Part shown: one piece after another, positions 7,615-19,022 of the stretch
Layout: the number at the start of each line of letters is the position of its first letter
How positions within the stretch are numbered: the first letter of the stretch is position 1
From: Betaproteobacteria bacterium
GTDB taxonomy: Bacteria; Pseudomonadota; Gammaproteobacteria; Burkholderiales; Burkholderiaceae_C
NCBI GenBank assembly: GCA_013289985.1
Contig: JABCYW010000042.1
Location: 1-32,500, forward strand
DNA length: 32,500 nucleotides
Reading direction: 5' to 3'
Position numbers and translations under genes: made by a program
Notes under the pieces: model-generated
Database searches by the model: none
Seen by the model: only the letters and a program-made list of their open reading frames with translations
Told to the model about the DNA's origin: nothing

Positions 7615-9674
7615 CCTCCAACCCGCCGCTGCTGGCGCAGGTCCCGGCCAGGGAGCCCCTGTCGGGCATGTTCGCGGCGCTCGCCGCGATGGGCCATGCC
7701 GCATGGATCGTCGACGCGGCGCACGGCCGGATCCTGGCCGCCAACGTCGAGGCCGAGGAGCTGCTGGAGCGCACCGACCTCGAGGGCCTGGACGCCGACG
7801 ACGCCGTCGCCGACCTCGAGGACATGGCCTACTGGGACGGCGTGCGCTGCGGCGTCGTCGCGGTGCTCGACAGCGACGCCGAGCTGAACCTGCCCAGCGG
7901 GCGCATCTGCGCGGTCTCGCGCCGCATCGCGCCGCTGTGGTTGGACGGCGGCTGCCCGCTGTTCCTCGTGCAGGTGCGCGATCGCAGCCGCGAGCACCGC
8001 ATCGAGCTGGAGCGCGAGACCGCGTTGTCCGAGCTGCGCGCCACGCTGGAGGCCACCGCCGACGCCATCCTCGTCACCGACCTGAACGGCCGCATCCGCG
8101 CCTTCAACCGCCGCTTCGCGCGCATGTGGGCGCTGCCCGACGGCGTGCTGCATGCGGGCGACGACCGCGCGGTGCAGGAGTGGATGCGCATGAACGTGAT
8201 GGACGTCGACGCGTACGACCGCCGCCTGGAGGACGTCTACGCCCACACGCTGGCCGAGGCGCACGACGAGGTCGCGCAGGTCAACGGCGCCGTCATCGAG
8301 CGCCACGCGCAGCCGCAGTGGAGCCAGGGCCGGCCCATCGGCCGCGTGTTCTCGTTCCGCGAGACGAACCCGCACCGTGCCGGCGCGCCGCGCGAGCCCG
8401 GCCACCGCGGCATCGACCAGCTCACCCACCTGCCCAATCGCACCGGTTTCCTGCTGACGCTGGAAGACGCGCTGCGCTCGGGGCGCCAGGGCGCGGGCTT
8501 TGCCGTGCTGTGCATCGAGTTCAACCGCGACGCCTTGTTCGGCGAGGGCGGCGACAGCGCCGCGGGCGCCCGCCGCCTGTCGGAGCTGGCGGCCCAGGTG
8601 CGCGGCGCCATGCGCCTGCCGCACTACTGCGCCCGCCTTGGCGGCAGCCGCTTCGGCGTGCTGATCGACTACGCCAGCGAGGCCGCCGCCGAGGCCGCCG
8701 CGCGTCGCCTGATCGAGGCCCAGGAAAGCGTGGCCGGCGTGCCCGTGGCCATCGGCATCGGCACCTATCCGGGCGCCGGCTTGTCGGGCGACGAGATCCT
8801 GCGCCACGTCGAGATCGCGATGCATCGCGCGCAGCAGGCCAGCCGCTCGACGTTCGCGCTGCACAAGTTCGGCTTCGAGGGCTGGCAGCGCAAGCGCGAC
8901 CGCGTCGAGGCGGGCCTGCTGCGGGCCGGCGAGGAAGGGCGCTTCCGCCTGGCCGCGCAGCCGCGCTTCGACACCCGCACCGGCCTGGCCGTGGCGCTGA
9001 AGGTGCAACTGCGTTGGCGCGACCGCGAGCTGGGCGAGGTGGCCGCCAGCCAGTTCATGGGCGTGGCCGAGGAGCGCGGCCTGGTCGGCGCGCTCGACGA
9101 CTGGGTGCTGGAGCACGGCCTGCTGCAGCAGCGCCGCTGGCGCGCGGCGGGCCACGCGCTGCGCCTGAACGTGAACGTGTCCGACTGGCAGCTGACGCAG
9201 CCCGGCTACGCGCGCCGCGTGGCTGCCGCGCTGGAGGCCGCCGGCTGTGCGCCGCAGGACCTGGAGATCGACGTGGGCGAATCCGCGCTGCAGGCCGATC
9301 CCGACGCCGCGCTGGCGGCGGTGCGCTCGCTGGCGCGCCAGGGCATCCGCGTGCTGCTCGACGGCTTCGGCGCGGGCACCAGCTCGCTGGCGGCGCTGCA
9401 GAAGCTGCCGTTCGCCGGCGTCAAGCTCGACCCGGCGCTGGCACAGGCCTGCGCCGGCGCGGGCGCCGAGTCGCGCTGGGTACCGGCGCTCGTGGAGCTG
9501 GTCCACGCGATGCGGCTGGAGGTGCACGCCGTCGGCGCCGACACCGAGCCGCAGTGCGCCGCGCTGATGGCGGCCGGCTGCGACGGCGTCCAGGGGCGCC
9601 GCCTGGGGCAGTGGATGGAAGACCCCGCGCTCGAATCCTGGCTGGGCAGGCCGGCCTCGCAGCGCAGCCTCTGA
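7611..9674 (+). CDS. PAS-GGDEF-EAL protein with degenerate catalytic sites
   Basis: The 687-residue protein has an N-terminal PAS-like sensor (about 20-130), a second PAS (about 145-250), a GGDEF domain (about 268-425) and an EAL domain (about 430-680). The cyclase signature is GGSRF at 344-348. The EAL motif is replaced by KVQ at 464-466, the DDFG motif by D584-G585-F-G, and the AEGVE glutamate region reads AVGAD. The metal-binding residues needed for diguanylate cyclase and phosphodiesterase activity are therefore missing. The late VQGRRLG glutamine and the NVNVS Asn are kept. It is likely a c-di-GMP receptor or partner of the HD-GYP protein encoded 4 bases upstream. No membrane segment is seen. 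Confidence 0.9.
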   Translation: MTSNPPLLAQVPAREPLSGMFAALAAMGHAAWIVDAAHGRILAANVEAEELLERTDLEGLDADDAVADLEDMAYWDGVRCGVVAVLDSDAELNLPSGRICAVSRRIAPLWLDGGCPLFLVQVRDRSREHRIELERETALSELRATLEATADAILVTDLNGRIRAFNRRFARMWALPDGVLHAGDDRAVQEWMRMNVMDVDAYDRRLEDVYAHTLAEAHDEVAQVNGAVIERHAQPQWSQGRPIGRVFSFRETNPHRAGAPREPGHRGIDQLTHLPNRTGFLLTLEDALRSGRQGAGFAVLCIEFNRDALFGEGGDSAAGARRLSELAAQVRGAMRLPHYCARLGGSRFGVLIDYASEAAAEAAARRLIEAQESVAGVPVAIGIGTYPGAGLSGDEILRHVEIAMHRAQQASRSTFALHKFGFEGWQRKRDRVEAGLLRAGEEGRFRLAAQPRFDTRTGLAVALKVQLRWRDRELGEVAASQFMGVAEERGLVGALDDWVLEHGLLQQRRWRAAGHALRLNVNVSDWQLTQPGYARRVAAALEAAGCAPQDLEIDVGESALQADPDAALAAVRSLARQGIRVLLDGFGAGTSSLAALQKLPFAGVKLDPALAQACAGAGAESRWVPALVELVHAMRLEVHAVGADTEPQCAALMAAGCDGVQGRRLGQWMEDPALESWLGRPASQRSL

Positions 9675-9683
9675 GCGCGACGC

Positions 9684-9866
9684 CTACGCGTCCTGCATCT
9701 GATCCTCGCCGCCCAGGTTGGGCGCGACGTCCTCTTCGAGATCGAGATCCTCGCCATGCCCCTCGCTCGTGGGCGTGGGCGTGGGCGTGGGCGTGGGCGC
9801 GGGCGCGGGCGCGGGCGCGGGCGCCGCGGGCGTGGACGGCGACGGAGGGGTGGCGGATGGGCTCAT
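9684..9866 (-). CDS. Small Ala/Thr-Pro repeat protein with acidic tail
   Basis: The putative gene encodes 60 residues: a short Ser/Pro start, about nine alternating AP and TP dipeptides (about residues 14-32), and an acidic C-terminus containing EDLDLEEDVAPNLGG. No signal peptide, membrane segment or known domain is visible. Support for a real gene: GAGGAA lies 5-10 bases before the ATG, the frame has a conventional start and stop, and an 18-base dyad at 9937 points toward it. Against it: GC-rich hexamer repeats create long frames in every phase. The tail after the repeat looks like a designed binding segment, not random sequence, but this is a judgement. No function is proposed. Confidence 0.5.
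   Translation of the reverse strand: MSPSATPPSPSTPAAPAPAPAPAPTPTPTPTPTSEGHGEDLDLEEDVAPNLGGEDQMQDA
9771..9824. repeat. Hexanucleotide tandem repeat, 9 units
   Basis: Four copies of GGGCGT are followed by five of GGGCGC in exact register. They encode the Thr-Pro and Ala-Pro dipeptides of the minus-strand small protein. Gain or loss of units would lengthen or shorten the repeat without a frameshift. Confidence 0.95.
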
Positions 9867-9936
9867 GGGGTTCCTCGGTGCGGCAGGAAGCTGCCAGTGG
9901 AGATTCTGATCTTCCCGCCGCCACGTTGCGGCACAC

Positions 9937-9954
9937 GTAGGACAGGCACTACAG
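9937..9954 (-). promoter_or_regulatory. GTAG-N8-CTAC dyad, copy 1
   Basis: GTAGGACAGGCACTACAG on the plus strand. Read on the minus strand it is CTGTAGT-N4-GTCCTAC, 70 bases before the ATG of the small Pro-repeat gene. The same 7+7 bases occur at 10660-10677 in front of the DUF883 gene in the same orientation relative to the gene. It could also serve the receiver gene at 10104. Likely a regulator-binding site or promoter part; the factor is unknown. Confidence 0.5.
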
Positions 9955-10103
9955 CCGGTCGGGAAGCCGGCCGGCAGCCAACGCCGAACAATCGGCGCAT
10001 CCTCGGGGTGTCGTCAATGTTCCCCGCGAAAGCCGCGCCCCATGTCCGTCTCCCGTCCTCGCAGCCTGCTTCTCGTCCGCGCCCCTGGCCCGGCCAGCCG
10101 GTG

Positions 10104-10577
10104 ATGGACGCCCGGAGCATCTCCGCGCAGGCCGCCGGCACGGCCCCGCGCGCGCGCCCGGGCGATCGCGAGACGCCCCCGCGCGCGCTGGACGTCTACG
10201 TGGTGGAGGACAACGTCATCGTCCTCGAGAGCCTCGTCGCTGCTCTGGAAGAACTCGCTCCGGTGCACGTGGTGGGCACGGCGGCCGACGAGAGCGTCGC
10301 CGTCCAGTGGCTGCGGGCTGGCGGCGAGCGCTGCGACCTGGTGATCATCGACATCTTCCTGCGCACCGGCTCCGGCCTGGGCGTGATCGCGGCGGCCCGC
10401 CGCGAACGTCCGGGCGCCGCGCTGGTGGTGCTCAGCAACTACGCCACCGACGAGATGCACGCGCGCTGCCAGGCCAGCGGCGCCGATCGCGTGTTCGACA
10501 AGTCGCGCGACATCGACCAGCTCGTGGCGTTCTGCATCGCGCTGTCGTCGCGCGAACCCGGGGAGCGCTCGCACTGA
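10104..10577 (+). CDS. Stand-alone response-regulator receiver protein
   Basis: The 157-residue protein is a single receiver domain from about residue 30 to 150, with no output domain. Acidic pocket residues are E35-D36, the phosphoacceptor is D83 in VIIDIF, the Ser switch is in VVLSNYA, and the Lys is K133, so phosphorylation should work. Start choice is uncertain: ATG 10104 (or GTG 10101) is preferred because codons between an in-frame ATG at 10017 and 10104 lose the strong third-position G/C bias. It lies between two copies of an 18-base dyad and beside a DUF883 gene, suggesting stress or envelope signalling; no kinase is adjacent. The stop lies in a hairpin loop. Confidence 0.85.
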   Translation: MDARSISAQAAGTAPRARPGDRETPPRALDVYVVEDNVIVLESLVAALEELAPVHVVGTAADESVAVQWLRAGGERCDLVIIDIFLRTGSGLGVIAAARRERPGAALVVLSNYATDEMHARCQASGADRVFDKSRDIDQLVAFCIALSSREPGERSH

Positions 10578-10583
10578 CGAGCG
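10566..10583. terminator. Hairpin containing the receiver-gene stop codon
   Basis: CGCTCG at 10566-10571 pairs with CGAGCG at 10578-10583; the 6-base loop CACTGA holds the TGA stop. There is no T-run. It may act as a U-less terminator or 3' stabiliser. Confidence 0.35.
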
Positions 10584-10659
10584 GGAACCGAGGTCCAAAC
10601 ATGCGTCGGCGATGCGGTCTTGGCGCCACCGCGACCTTTGAGCGCGCATGCTGATTGCC

Positions 10660-10677
10660 CTGTAGTCGCCGTCCTAC
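10660..10677 (+). promoter_or_regulatory. GTAG-N8-CTAC dyad, copy 2
   Basis: CTGTAGTCGCCGTCCTAC is the reverse complement of the site at 9937-9954 at all 14 positions outside the 4-base spacer. It lies 145 bases before the DUF883 ATG, in a 245-base gap with no other gene. The two copies suggest shared control of the flanking genes. Confidence 0.5.
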
Positions 10678-10822
10678 GCCGTGGCCCGTGGCTGCCCGAC
10701 ATGCAGGCACGTCCCGGCCCTACCGCGAAGCGCCGGCGTGCCGCGCAGACTTGAAACGGCCTTGTCAGCGCCCAGGCCGAACCACGGTCGTGGCGAAGAA
10801 ATCCAACCCTCCAGGAGTTCCC

Positions 10823-11197
10823 ATGTCCGAAACCTCGCTGTCCAACACCTCCGCCACCACCTCCGAGCACTTCAATCGCGCCGCCGCCGCCCTGAAGGCC
10901 GCGGAACGCGACGCCCACGCCGCCATCGACAGCGCCGTCGACGGCCTGGCCAGCGTGTACGGCGACGCCAGGCCGCTGCTGGCCCGCGTGGGCCAGCGTA
11001 CTCGCGACCGCGCGAGCGACGGCTACGACGCCGCCCGCGAGCGCGCCGCCGCCCTGCGCGACCGCAGCCAGCAGGCCGTCGAGTCCGCGCGCGGCTACGT
11101 GAAGGACGAGCCGATCAAGTCGCTGCTGATCGCCGCCGCCGTCGGCGCGGCCGTCATCGCGCTGGTGGAAGTGGTGCGCGTCCGCCGCAATCGCTGA
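10823..11197 (+). CDS. DUF883 / ElaB-YqjD-type membrane-anchored protein
   Basis: The 124-residue protein has a long, charged, Ala-rich amphipathic helical region (about 15-90) and one C-terminal membrane helix after the typical phrase YVKDEPIKSLLIAAAVGAAVIALVEVVRVRRNR (shown here in family form, about residues 92-124). This is the ElaB/YqjD/DUF883 layout: a C-tail anchor in the inner membrane, with the soluble helix able to bind ribosomes in the E. coli relatives. These genes are usually raised in stationary phase or stress. A CCAGGAG ribosome site 5 bases upstream fixes the ATG. A strong hairpin terminator follows. Confidence 0.88.
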   Translation: MSETSLSNTSATTSEHFNRAAAALKAAERDAHAAIDSAVDGLASVYGDARPLLARVGQRTRDRASDGYDAARERAAALRDRSQQAVESARGYVKDEPIKSLLIAAAVGAAVIALVEVVRVRRNR

Positions 11198-11245
11198 AGT
11201 ACCCCCCGGGTTCCGCGCGAACCGTCGGGCACATCGCGGACAATC

Positions 11246-11277
11246 GCGGCCAAGGCATTCCTTGGCCGCTTTCATTT
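11246..11277 (+). terminator. Intrinsic terminator after the DUF883 gene
   Basis: GCGGCCAAGG pairs perfectly over 10 bp with CCTTGGCCGC around a CATT loop, followed by TTTCATTT. It lies 48 bases after the DUF883 stop and ends just before the DUF1840 ATG, so the DUF1840 transcript either reads through or starts within or near the hairpin. Confidence 0.7.
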
Positions 11278-11289
11278 GGGCAACACACC

Positions 11290-11595
11290 ATGATGTACAA
11301 GTTCAAGAGCAAGGCCACCGGCGACCTGATCATGACGCAGCCGGTGGGCGACCGCGTGCTGTCGCTCATCGGAAAGCCTGCGGCGCCGCAAGGCATCATC
11401 GACGTCGACCAGCTGGCGGCCGCCATGAGCGCGCTGGAGGCGGCGGTCGCGGCCGAGAGTCCCAGGCCCGCCGACGACGGCGATGACGCCTCACCCAAGG
11501 CCGACGCGGTCAGCCTGCGCCAGCGCGTCTGGCCGATGGTGGAGATGATGAGGCGCGCCCTGGCCGAGAAGCAGCCCATCGTCTGGGGCGCCTGA
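11290..11595 (+). CDS. DUF1840 domain protein
   Basis: This small cytoplasmic protein has 101 residues. The start MMYKFKSKATGDLIM and the GIIDVDQLAAAMSALEAAV segment are characteristic of DUF1840, a Burkholderiales-rich family of unknown function. The middle (about residues 57-75) is acidic and variable; the end VWPMVEMMRRALAEKQPIVWG is conserved. Two ATGs in tandem (11290 and 11293) are possible starts, and no clear ribosome site is seen. A histidine phosphatase follows 36 bases later and may be co-transcribed. Confidence 0.88.
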   Translation: MMYKFKSKATGDLIMTQPVGDRVLSLIGKPAAPQGIIDVDQLAAAMSALEAAVAAESPRPADDGDDASPKADAVSLRQRVWPMVEMMRRALAEKQPIVWGA

Positions 11596-11631
11596 GCAAC
11601 CTTTCACAGCTTCTGACGAAAGACCGATTGC

Positions 11632-12320
11632 ATGAGCCATGGGGAAGCGACGCGACTGATCGCGGTACGGCACGGCGAGACCGCCTGGAACGTCGAGGCC
11701 CGCCTGCAGGGGCAGCTGGACATCCCGCTCAACGAGCGCGGCCGCGAACAGGCCCGCCGCACGGCGCACTGGCTCGCGGAAGACCATCCCGACGTGGTCG
11801 TCAGCAGCGACCTCGCGCGCGCGAAGGCGACCGCGGAGGCCATCGCGGGCTTCAACCGCGTCCCGCTGGAGCTCGACCCCGGCCTGCGCGAGCGCAGCTT
11901 CGGCAGCTTCCAGGGCATGACGCACACCGAGGTGGCCGAGCGCTGGCCCGGGCAGTCGGCGCGCTGGAAGAGCCGCGACCCGGAGTTCGCTCCGGGCAAC
12001 GGCGAGTCGCTCACGGTGTTCTACCCGCGCTGCGTGGAGGCCACGCTGCGCATCGCCGAGCGCCACGCCGGCAAGACCGTGGTGCTGGTGGCCCACGGCG
12101 GCGTGCTCGACTGCCTCTATCGCGCCGCCGCCCGCGTGCCGCTGGACGCGCCGCGCATCTGGTCGCTGGACAACGCCGCCATCAATCGCCTGCTGCACAC
12201 CAGCTCGGGCCTGACGCTGGTGGGCTGGAACGACACCAGCCACCTGGACGTGGGCGCGCCGACGCTCGACGAATCGGCCGACCGGATGCCGGTGGCCGCG
12301 GCCTTGGCGGCGCGCACCGA

Positions 12321-12324
<4 letters not shown>
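11632..12324 (+). CDS. Histidine phosphatase family protein (phosphoglycerate mutase-like)
   Basis: The 230-residue protein has the RHGE motif with phosphoryl-accepting H14 (RHGETAWN), the Arg/Glu of the second signature ([13 protein letters not shown]), and the second catalytic His in [14 protein letters not shown]. It belongs to branch 1 of the superfamily, close to GpmB/CobC-type phosphatases, not to the glycolytic mutase, which has different length and loops. The physiological substrate is not evident. The stop TAG shares the tetranucleotide CTAG with the stop of ruvB on the other strand, so the two genes converge with a 4-base overlap. Confidence 0.88.
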
Positions 12325-13409
<1,085 letters not shown>

Positions 13410-13415
13410 GCAGTG

Positions 13416-13421
13416 ATTATG
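13416..13421 (-). promoter_or_regulatory. -10 element for ruvB (leaderless)
   Basis: CATAAT on the minus strand is separated from the ruvB ATG by 6 bases (CACTGC). Transcription would start at or within a base or two of the ATG. No Shine-Dalgarno sequence is present. Confidence 0.5.
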
Positions 13422-13469
13422 ACGCCGGCCGGAACGTTCGGGGCGACAGGCGCTCCAACTTGGCTCGCG

Positions 13470-13475
13470 TACGAT
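13470..13475 (+). promoter_or_regulatory. -10 element for pccA (leaderless)
   Basis: TACGAT sits 7 bases before the pccA ATG with no ribosome site between. A good -35 is not seen. Confidence 0.4.
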
Positions 13476-13482
13476 TCCCGCC

Positions 13483-13905
13483 ATGAACAAATCCGTCCTT
13501 TTCCTCGCCGCCGCCCTGCTGGCCGGCGCCGCCCACGCCCAGGTCACCGTCGACAAGCCCTGGGTGCGCGCCACCGTGCCGCAGCAGACCACCAGCGCCG
13601 CCTACCTCACGATCACGTCCGTCCAGGGCGGCAAGCTGGTGGACGCCAGCTCGCCCGTGGCCGCCTCGGTGGAGGTGCACGAGATGAAGATGGAGGGCGA
13701 GATGATGAAGATGCGCGGCGTCGACGCGCTGCCGCTGCCCGCCGGCAAGCCGGTGGAGTTCAAGCCGAACGGCCTGCACATCATGCTGACGGGCCTGAAG
13801 GCGCCGCTGAAGGCCGGCGACGTGGTGCCGATCAAGCTCGTCGTCGAGGACGCGAAGGGCAAGCGCCAGACGGTGGACGTGAAGGCCACTGCGCGCCAGA
13901 ACTGA
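13483..13905 (+). CDS. pccA: Periplasmic copper chaperone PCu(A)C
   Basis: The 140-residue protein carries a signal peptide (1-19, cleavage after AHA) and the exact copper(I) motif of the PCuAC family, H-x10-M-x21-H-x-M: H66, M77, H99 and M101. Extra Met residues (68, 70, 74, 75) surround the site. Such proteins deliver copper to cytochrome oxidase in the periplasm, often with a Sco protein; neither Sco nor oxidase genes are in the window. The gene stands on the plus strand between ruvB and ruvA, and its stop is 3 bases from that of ruvA. The TlpA-like lipoprotein at 24758-25273 could be a functional relative but is far away. Confidence 0.93.
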   Translation: MNKSVLFLAAALLAGAAHAQVTVDKPWVRATVPQQTTSAAYLTITSVQGGKLVDASSPVAASVEVHEMKMEGEMMKMRGVDALPLPAGKPVEFKPNGLHIMLTGLKAPLKAGDVVPIKLVVEDAKGKRQTVDVKATARQN

Positions 13906-13908
13906 GGC

Positions 13909-14481
13909 CTACGACAGCGCCTTCATGGCCAGCTTGATCCCGTCGGACACTCCGACGTCCTTGGGCAGCCCCTTGATCGCCATCGCCGCTTCCTTCTCGT
14001 TGTAGCCGAGCGCGATCAGCGCCTGCACGATGTCGCCCTGCGCGTCGTTGGCGATGGTCGCGCCGCCGCCGGCCAGTTCCGGCCCCAGCTTGCCCTTGAG
14101 CTCCAGCAGCAGCCGCTCGGCCGTCTTCTTGCCGATGCCCGGCACCTTCTGCAGCCGGCCGCCTTCCTGGCGCGCCACGGCGCCGGCCAGGTCGCCCACC
14201 GACAGGCCCGAGAGCACGCCCAGCGCGGTGCGCGGCCCGACGCCCGAGATCTTGATCAGCAGCCGGAAGGTGGCGCGTTCCTCGCCGGTGAGGAAGGCGA
14301 ACAGCTGCTGCGCGTCCTCGCGCACCACGAAATGCGTGAGCAGCGTGACGCGCTCGCCCAGGCCGGGCAGGTTGCAGAACGTGCTCATGGGCACGTCCAC
14401 CTCGTAGCCGACGCCCTGCACGTCCACCAGGATTTGCGGGGGCGCTTTTTCCGCGACGATGCCCGTGAGACGTCCGATCAT
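13909..14481 (-). CDS. ruvA: Holliday junction DNA helicase subunit RuvA
   Basis: The 190-residue protein has the RuvA domains in order: OB-fold start [12 protein letters not shown] with [13 protein letters not shown], two helix-hairpin-helix motifs ([15 protein letters not shown] and [19 protein letters not shown]), and the C-terminal domain III ([17 protein letters not shown]) that contacts RuvB. The ATG at 14481 gives the family start; an upstream in-frame start would add 12 foreign residues. A GATAAT -10 lies 6 bases upstream, so the message is probably leaderless. Divergent from phoH. Confidence 0.97.
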   Translation of the reverse strand: MIGRLTGIVAEKAPPQILVDVQGVGYEVDVPMSTFCNLPGLGERVTLLTHFVVREDAQQLFAFLTGEERATFRLLIKISGVGPRTALGVLSGLSVGDLAGAVARQEGGRLQKVPGIGKKTAERLLLELKGKLGPELAGGGATIANDAQGDIVQALIALGYNEKEAAMAIKGLPKDVGVSDGIKLAMKALS

Positions 14482-14487
14482 GCGGCG

Positions 14488-14493
14488 ATTATC
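14488..14493 (-). promoter_or_regulatory. -10 element for ruvA (leaderless)
   Basis: GATAAT on the minus strand, 6 bases (CGCCGC) before the ATG; no Shine-Dalgarno sequence. Same layout as at ruvB. Confidence 0.5.
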
Positions 14494-14544
14494 TGTTCCG
14501 CCGACAATCACTGACATTCAACGAAGCAAACGCCCGCCAATTCC

Positions 14545-15611
14545 GTGATCGTCCGCCGCGCCTTCTCCCCACCTGACAACGAACGCATTGCCCATGTTTG
14601 CGGCGTGCTCGACGAGAACCTGCGCGCGATCGAGCAGGGCCTGAACGTCGTCATCGGCCGTCGCCAGGAGCACTTCCGCGTCGAGGGCGGCAAGCTGCAG
14701 GCGCCGCGCGCGCTGGCGCTGATCGAGGCGCTGTACGAGCGCAGCGGCCGCCCGATCGACGAGGAACAGCTGCAACTGCTGCTCTACGAGGCCCAGCGCG
14801 ACGTGATCCAGGGCCATGCCAGGCCGGTGGCGCCCGTCGAGGCCGCGGCCGGCGGCGAGATCGTGCTGCACACGCGGCGCGCGAATCTCATCGGCCGCAC
14901 GCCCAACCAGGTGCAGTACCTGCGCCAGATCCTGTCGCACGACATCACCGTCGGCCTGGGGCCGGCCGGCACCGGCAAGACCTTTCTCGCGGTCGCCTGC
15001 GCCGTCGACGCCCTGGAGCGCGCCGGCGTGCAGCGCATCGTGCTGACACGTCCCGCGGTGGAGGCCGGCGAGCGCCTGGGCTTCCTGCCCGGCGACCTGT
15101 CGCAGAAGGTCGATCCGTACCTGCGCCCGCTGTACGACGCGCTGCACGATCTGATGGGCTACGAGCGCGTCACCAAGGCCTTCGAGCGCGGCGCCATCGA
15201 GATCGCCCCGCTCGCGTTCATGCGCGGGCGCACCTTGAACCACGCGTTCGTGATCCTGGACGAAGCGCAGAACGCCACCCCCGAGCAGATGAAGATGTTC
15301 CTCACCCGTATCGGCTTCGGCACCAAGGCCGTGGTCACCGGCGACCTGACGCAGGTGGACCTGCCGCGCGGCGCGCGCAGCGGCCTGGCCGACGCGTCGG
15401 AGATCCTGCGCGACGTCAAGGGCATCGCCATGACGCGGTTCGGCGCCGCCGACGTGGTACGCCATCCGCTGGTCGCGCGCATCGTCGAGGCCTACGAGGC
15501 CGCCTCGTCGCGCGGCGAGCCGGACGCCCCGGTCGAACGCGCGGCGGCCGCGCCGGCCGCCACGGCCACGTTCCAGGAAGGCAGGCGCAGCAGTCGCGGA
15601 GGACGTTCCTG

Positions 15612-15612
<1 letters not shown>
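14545..15612 (+). CDS. PhoH-family ATPase (PhoH/YbeZ)
   Basis: The 355-residue protein has an N-terminal KH-like region (about 1-125) and a P-loop ATPase core: Walker [10 protein letters not shown], Walker [27 protein letters not shown] and [15 protein letters not shown]. It is the YbeZ type, which acts with YbeY in ribosomal RNA maturation. The GTG at 14545 is the only reasonable start, as an in-frame stop lies at 14512 and no ATG comes between. Its TGA overlaps the ybeY ATG by one base. The last 30 residues are Ala- and Arg-rich and variable. Confidence 0.94.
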
Positions 15613-17802
<2,190 letters not shown>

Positions 17803-17812
17803 GCGACGGCGC

Positions 17813-18988
17813 ATGGCCCCGCCCGCCCGCGCCCCCGCGCGCATTCCGCGCCTGCCCGCGGGCGCGTCGGCGCATCCGCGCGAGAGCTCGGCGCTCACGC
17901 TCACCATCGTCTTCACCGGGCTCGTGGTCTACGCGAGCCTGTATCCGTTCAGCGGCTGGTTCTGGCCGGCCGGCCAGCCGCTGTCGGCGCTGCTGGTGCC
18001 GCCCTGGCCGCGGTACCACATCGGCTTCGACGACTGGTCCAACTTCGTGGGCTACATGCCGCTCGGCGCCCTGGTCTACGCCAGCGCGCTGCGGCTTGGG
18101 CGCAGCGCGTTCGCCGCGGGCCTGATCGCCTGCGTCTTTTCGTCGGCGCTGTCGTGGGTGATGGAGTTCACCCAGCACTTCCTGCCCACACGCTACCCGT
18201 CGCTGATGGACTGGACGCTGAACTCGCTCGGCGCCGCCGCGGGACTGAGCCTGGCGATCGCGGTGCATTCGGCCGGCGCCGGGGTGCGCTGGTCGACGCT
18301 GCGCGAACGCTGGTTCCTGCCGCACAGCGGCGCCACGATCGCGCTGCTGGTGCTGTGGCCGGTGGGTTTCCTGTATCCCAGCACGGTGCCGTTCGGACAG
18401 GGCGTTTCGTGGGAGCGATTGCAGGAGGCCGCGTACGACCTGCTCAACGACCATCCGCTGGCCTCGTGGTTCGACTGGCTGTGGGCCAGCCTGGGCGAGA
18501 ACTCCGGGCCGATGTCCAAGGCGGCGGAAGGCTTCGCCGTCGCGCTGGGACTGCTTGGCCCGTGCATGGTGGCGTTCGCGATCATGCGGCCCGGCTGGCG
18601 GCGCGCCGTGCTGGTGCCGGTGGCCGTGATCGTGGGCCTGGCGTCCAACACCCTGTCGGCGGCGCTGAACTTCGGCCCGGTGCATGCGCTGGGCTGGGTC
18701 ACCTCCACCGTGCCCGCGGGCCTCGCTCTGGGCAGCGTGGTGGCGCTGGCGCTCGTGTTCATCGGGCAGCGGCCGGCGGCGGCGCTGGGCCTGGTGGCGC
18801 TGTCGGTGAGCGTGGCGCTGGTTGCCCAGGCATCTGCCGACCCGTACTACGCCGAGAGCCTGCAGCAATGGGAGCAGGGCCGGTTCATCCACTTCCACGG
18901 CCTCGCGCACTGGGTGGGCTGGCTGTGGCCGTTCGCCGCCGGTGCCGCGCTGTTCAGGCGGCTGGCACGCACCGACCGCCCGGCCTGA
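17813..18988 (+). CDS. VanZ-family membrane protein, long form
   Basis: The 391-residue protein starts 10 bases after hemJ. A VanZ-like domain occupies about residues 25-160: YASLYPFSGW, FDDWSNFVGYMPLG, and the EFTQHFLPTRYPSLMDWTLNSLGAAAG motif with the conserved E-x-x-Q and D-x-x-x-N. Several more membrane helices follow (about eight in total), a region with no recognised domain. VanZ was named for teicoplanin resistance but most relatives have no known role. The first 25 residues are Pro/Arg-rich and may include a wrongly early start. It may share the hemJ transcript. Confidence 0.85.
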   Translation: MAPPARAPARIPRLPAGASAHPRESSALTLTIVFTGLVVYASLYPFSGWFWPAGQPLSALLVPPWPRYHIGFDDWSNFVGYMPLGALVYASALRLGRSAFAAGLIACVFSSALSWVMEFTQHFLPTRYPSLMDWTLNSLGAAAGLSLAIAVHSAGAGVRWSTLRERWFLPHSGATIALLVLWPVGFLYPSTVPFGQGVSWERLQEAAYDLLNDHPLASWFDWLWASLGENSGPMSKAAEGFAVALGLLGPCMVAFAIMRPGWRRAVLVPVAVIVGLASNTLSAALNFGPVHALGWVTSTVPAGLALGSVVALALVFIGQRPAAALGLVALSVSVALVAQASADPYYAESLQQWEQGRFIHFHGLAHWVGWLWPFAAGAALFRRLARTDRPA

Positions 18989-19022
18989 AGCCACGTCAGG
19001 CAGCCCGGCGGCCGGGGCTTCC

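Noticed and set aside
9756-10103. Long N-terminal extension of the receiver protein through the hexamer repeat
   Set aside because: The extension translates to Gly-Arg repeats and Pro/Arg-rich sequence with weaker third-position bias; the receiver fold begins after 10190.
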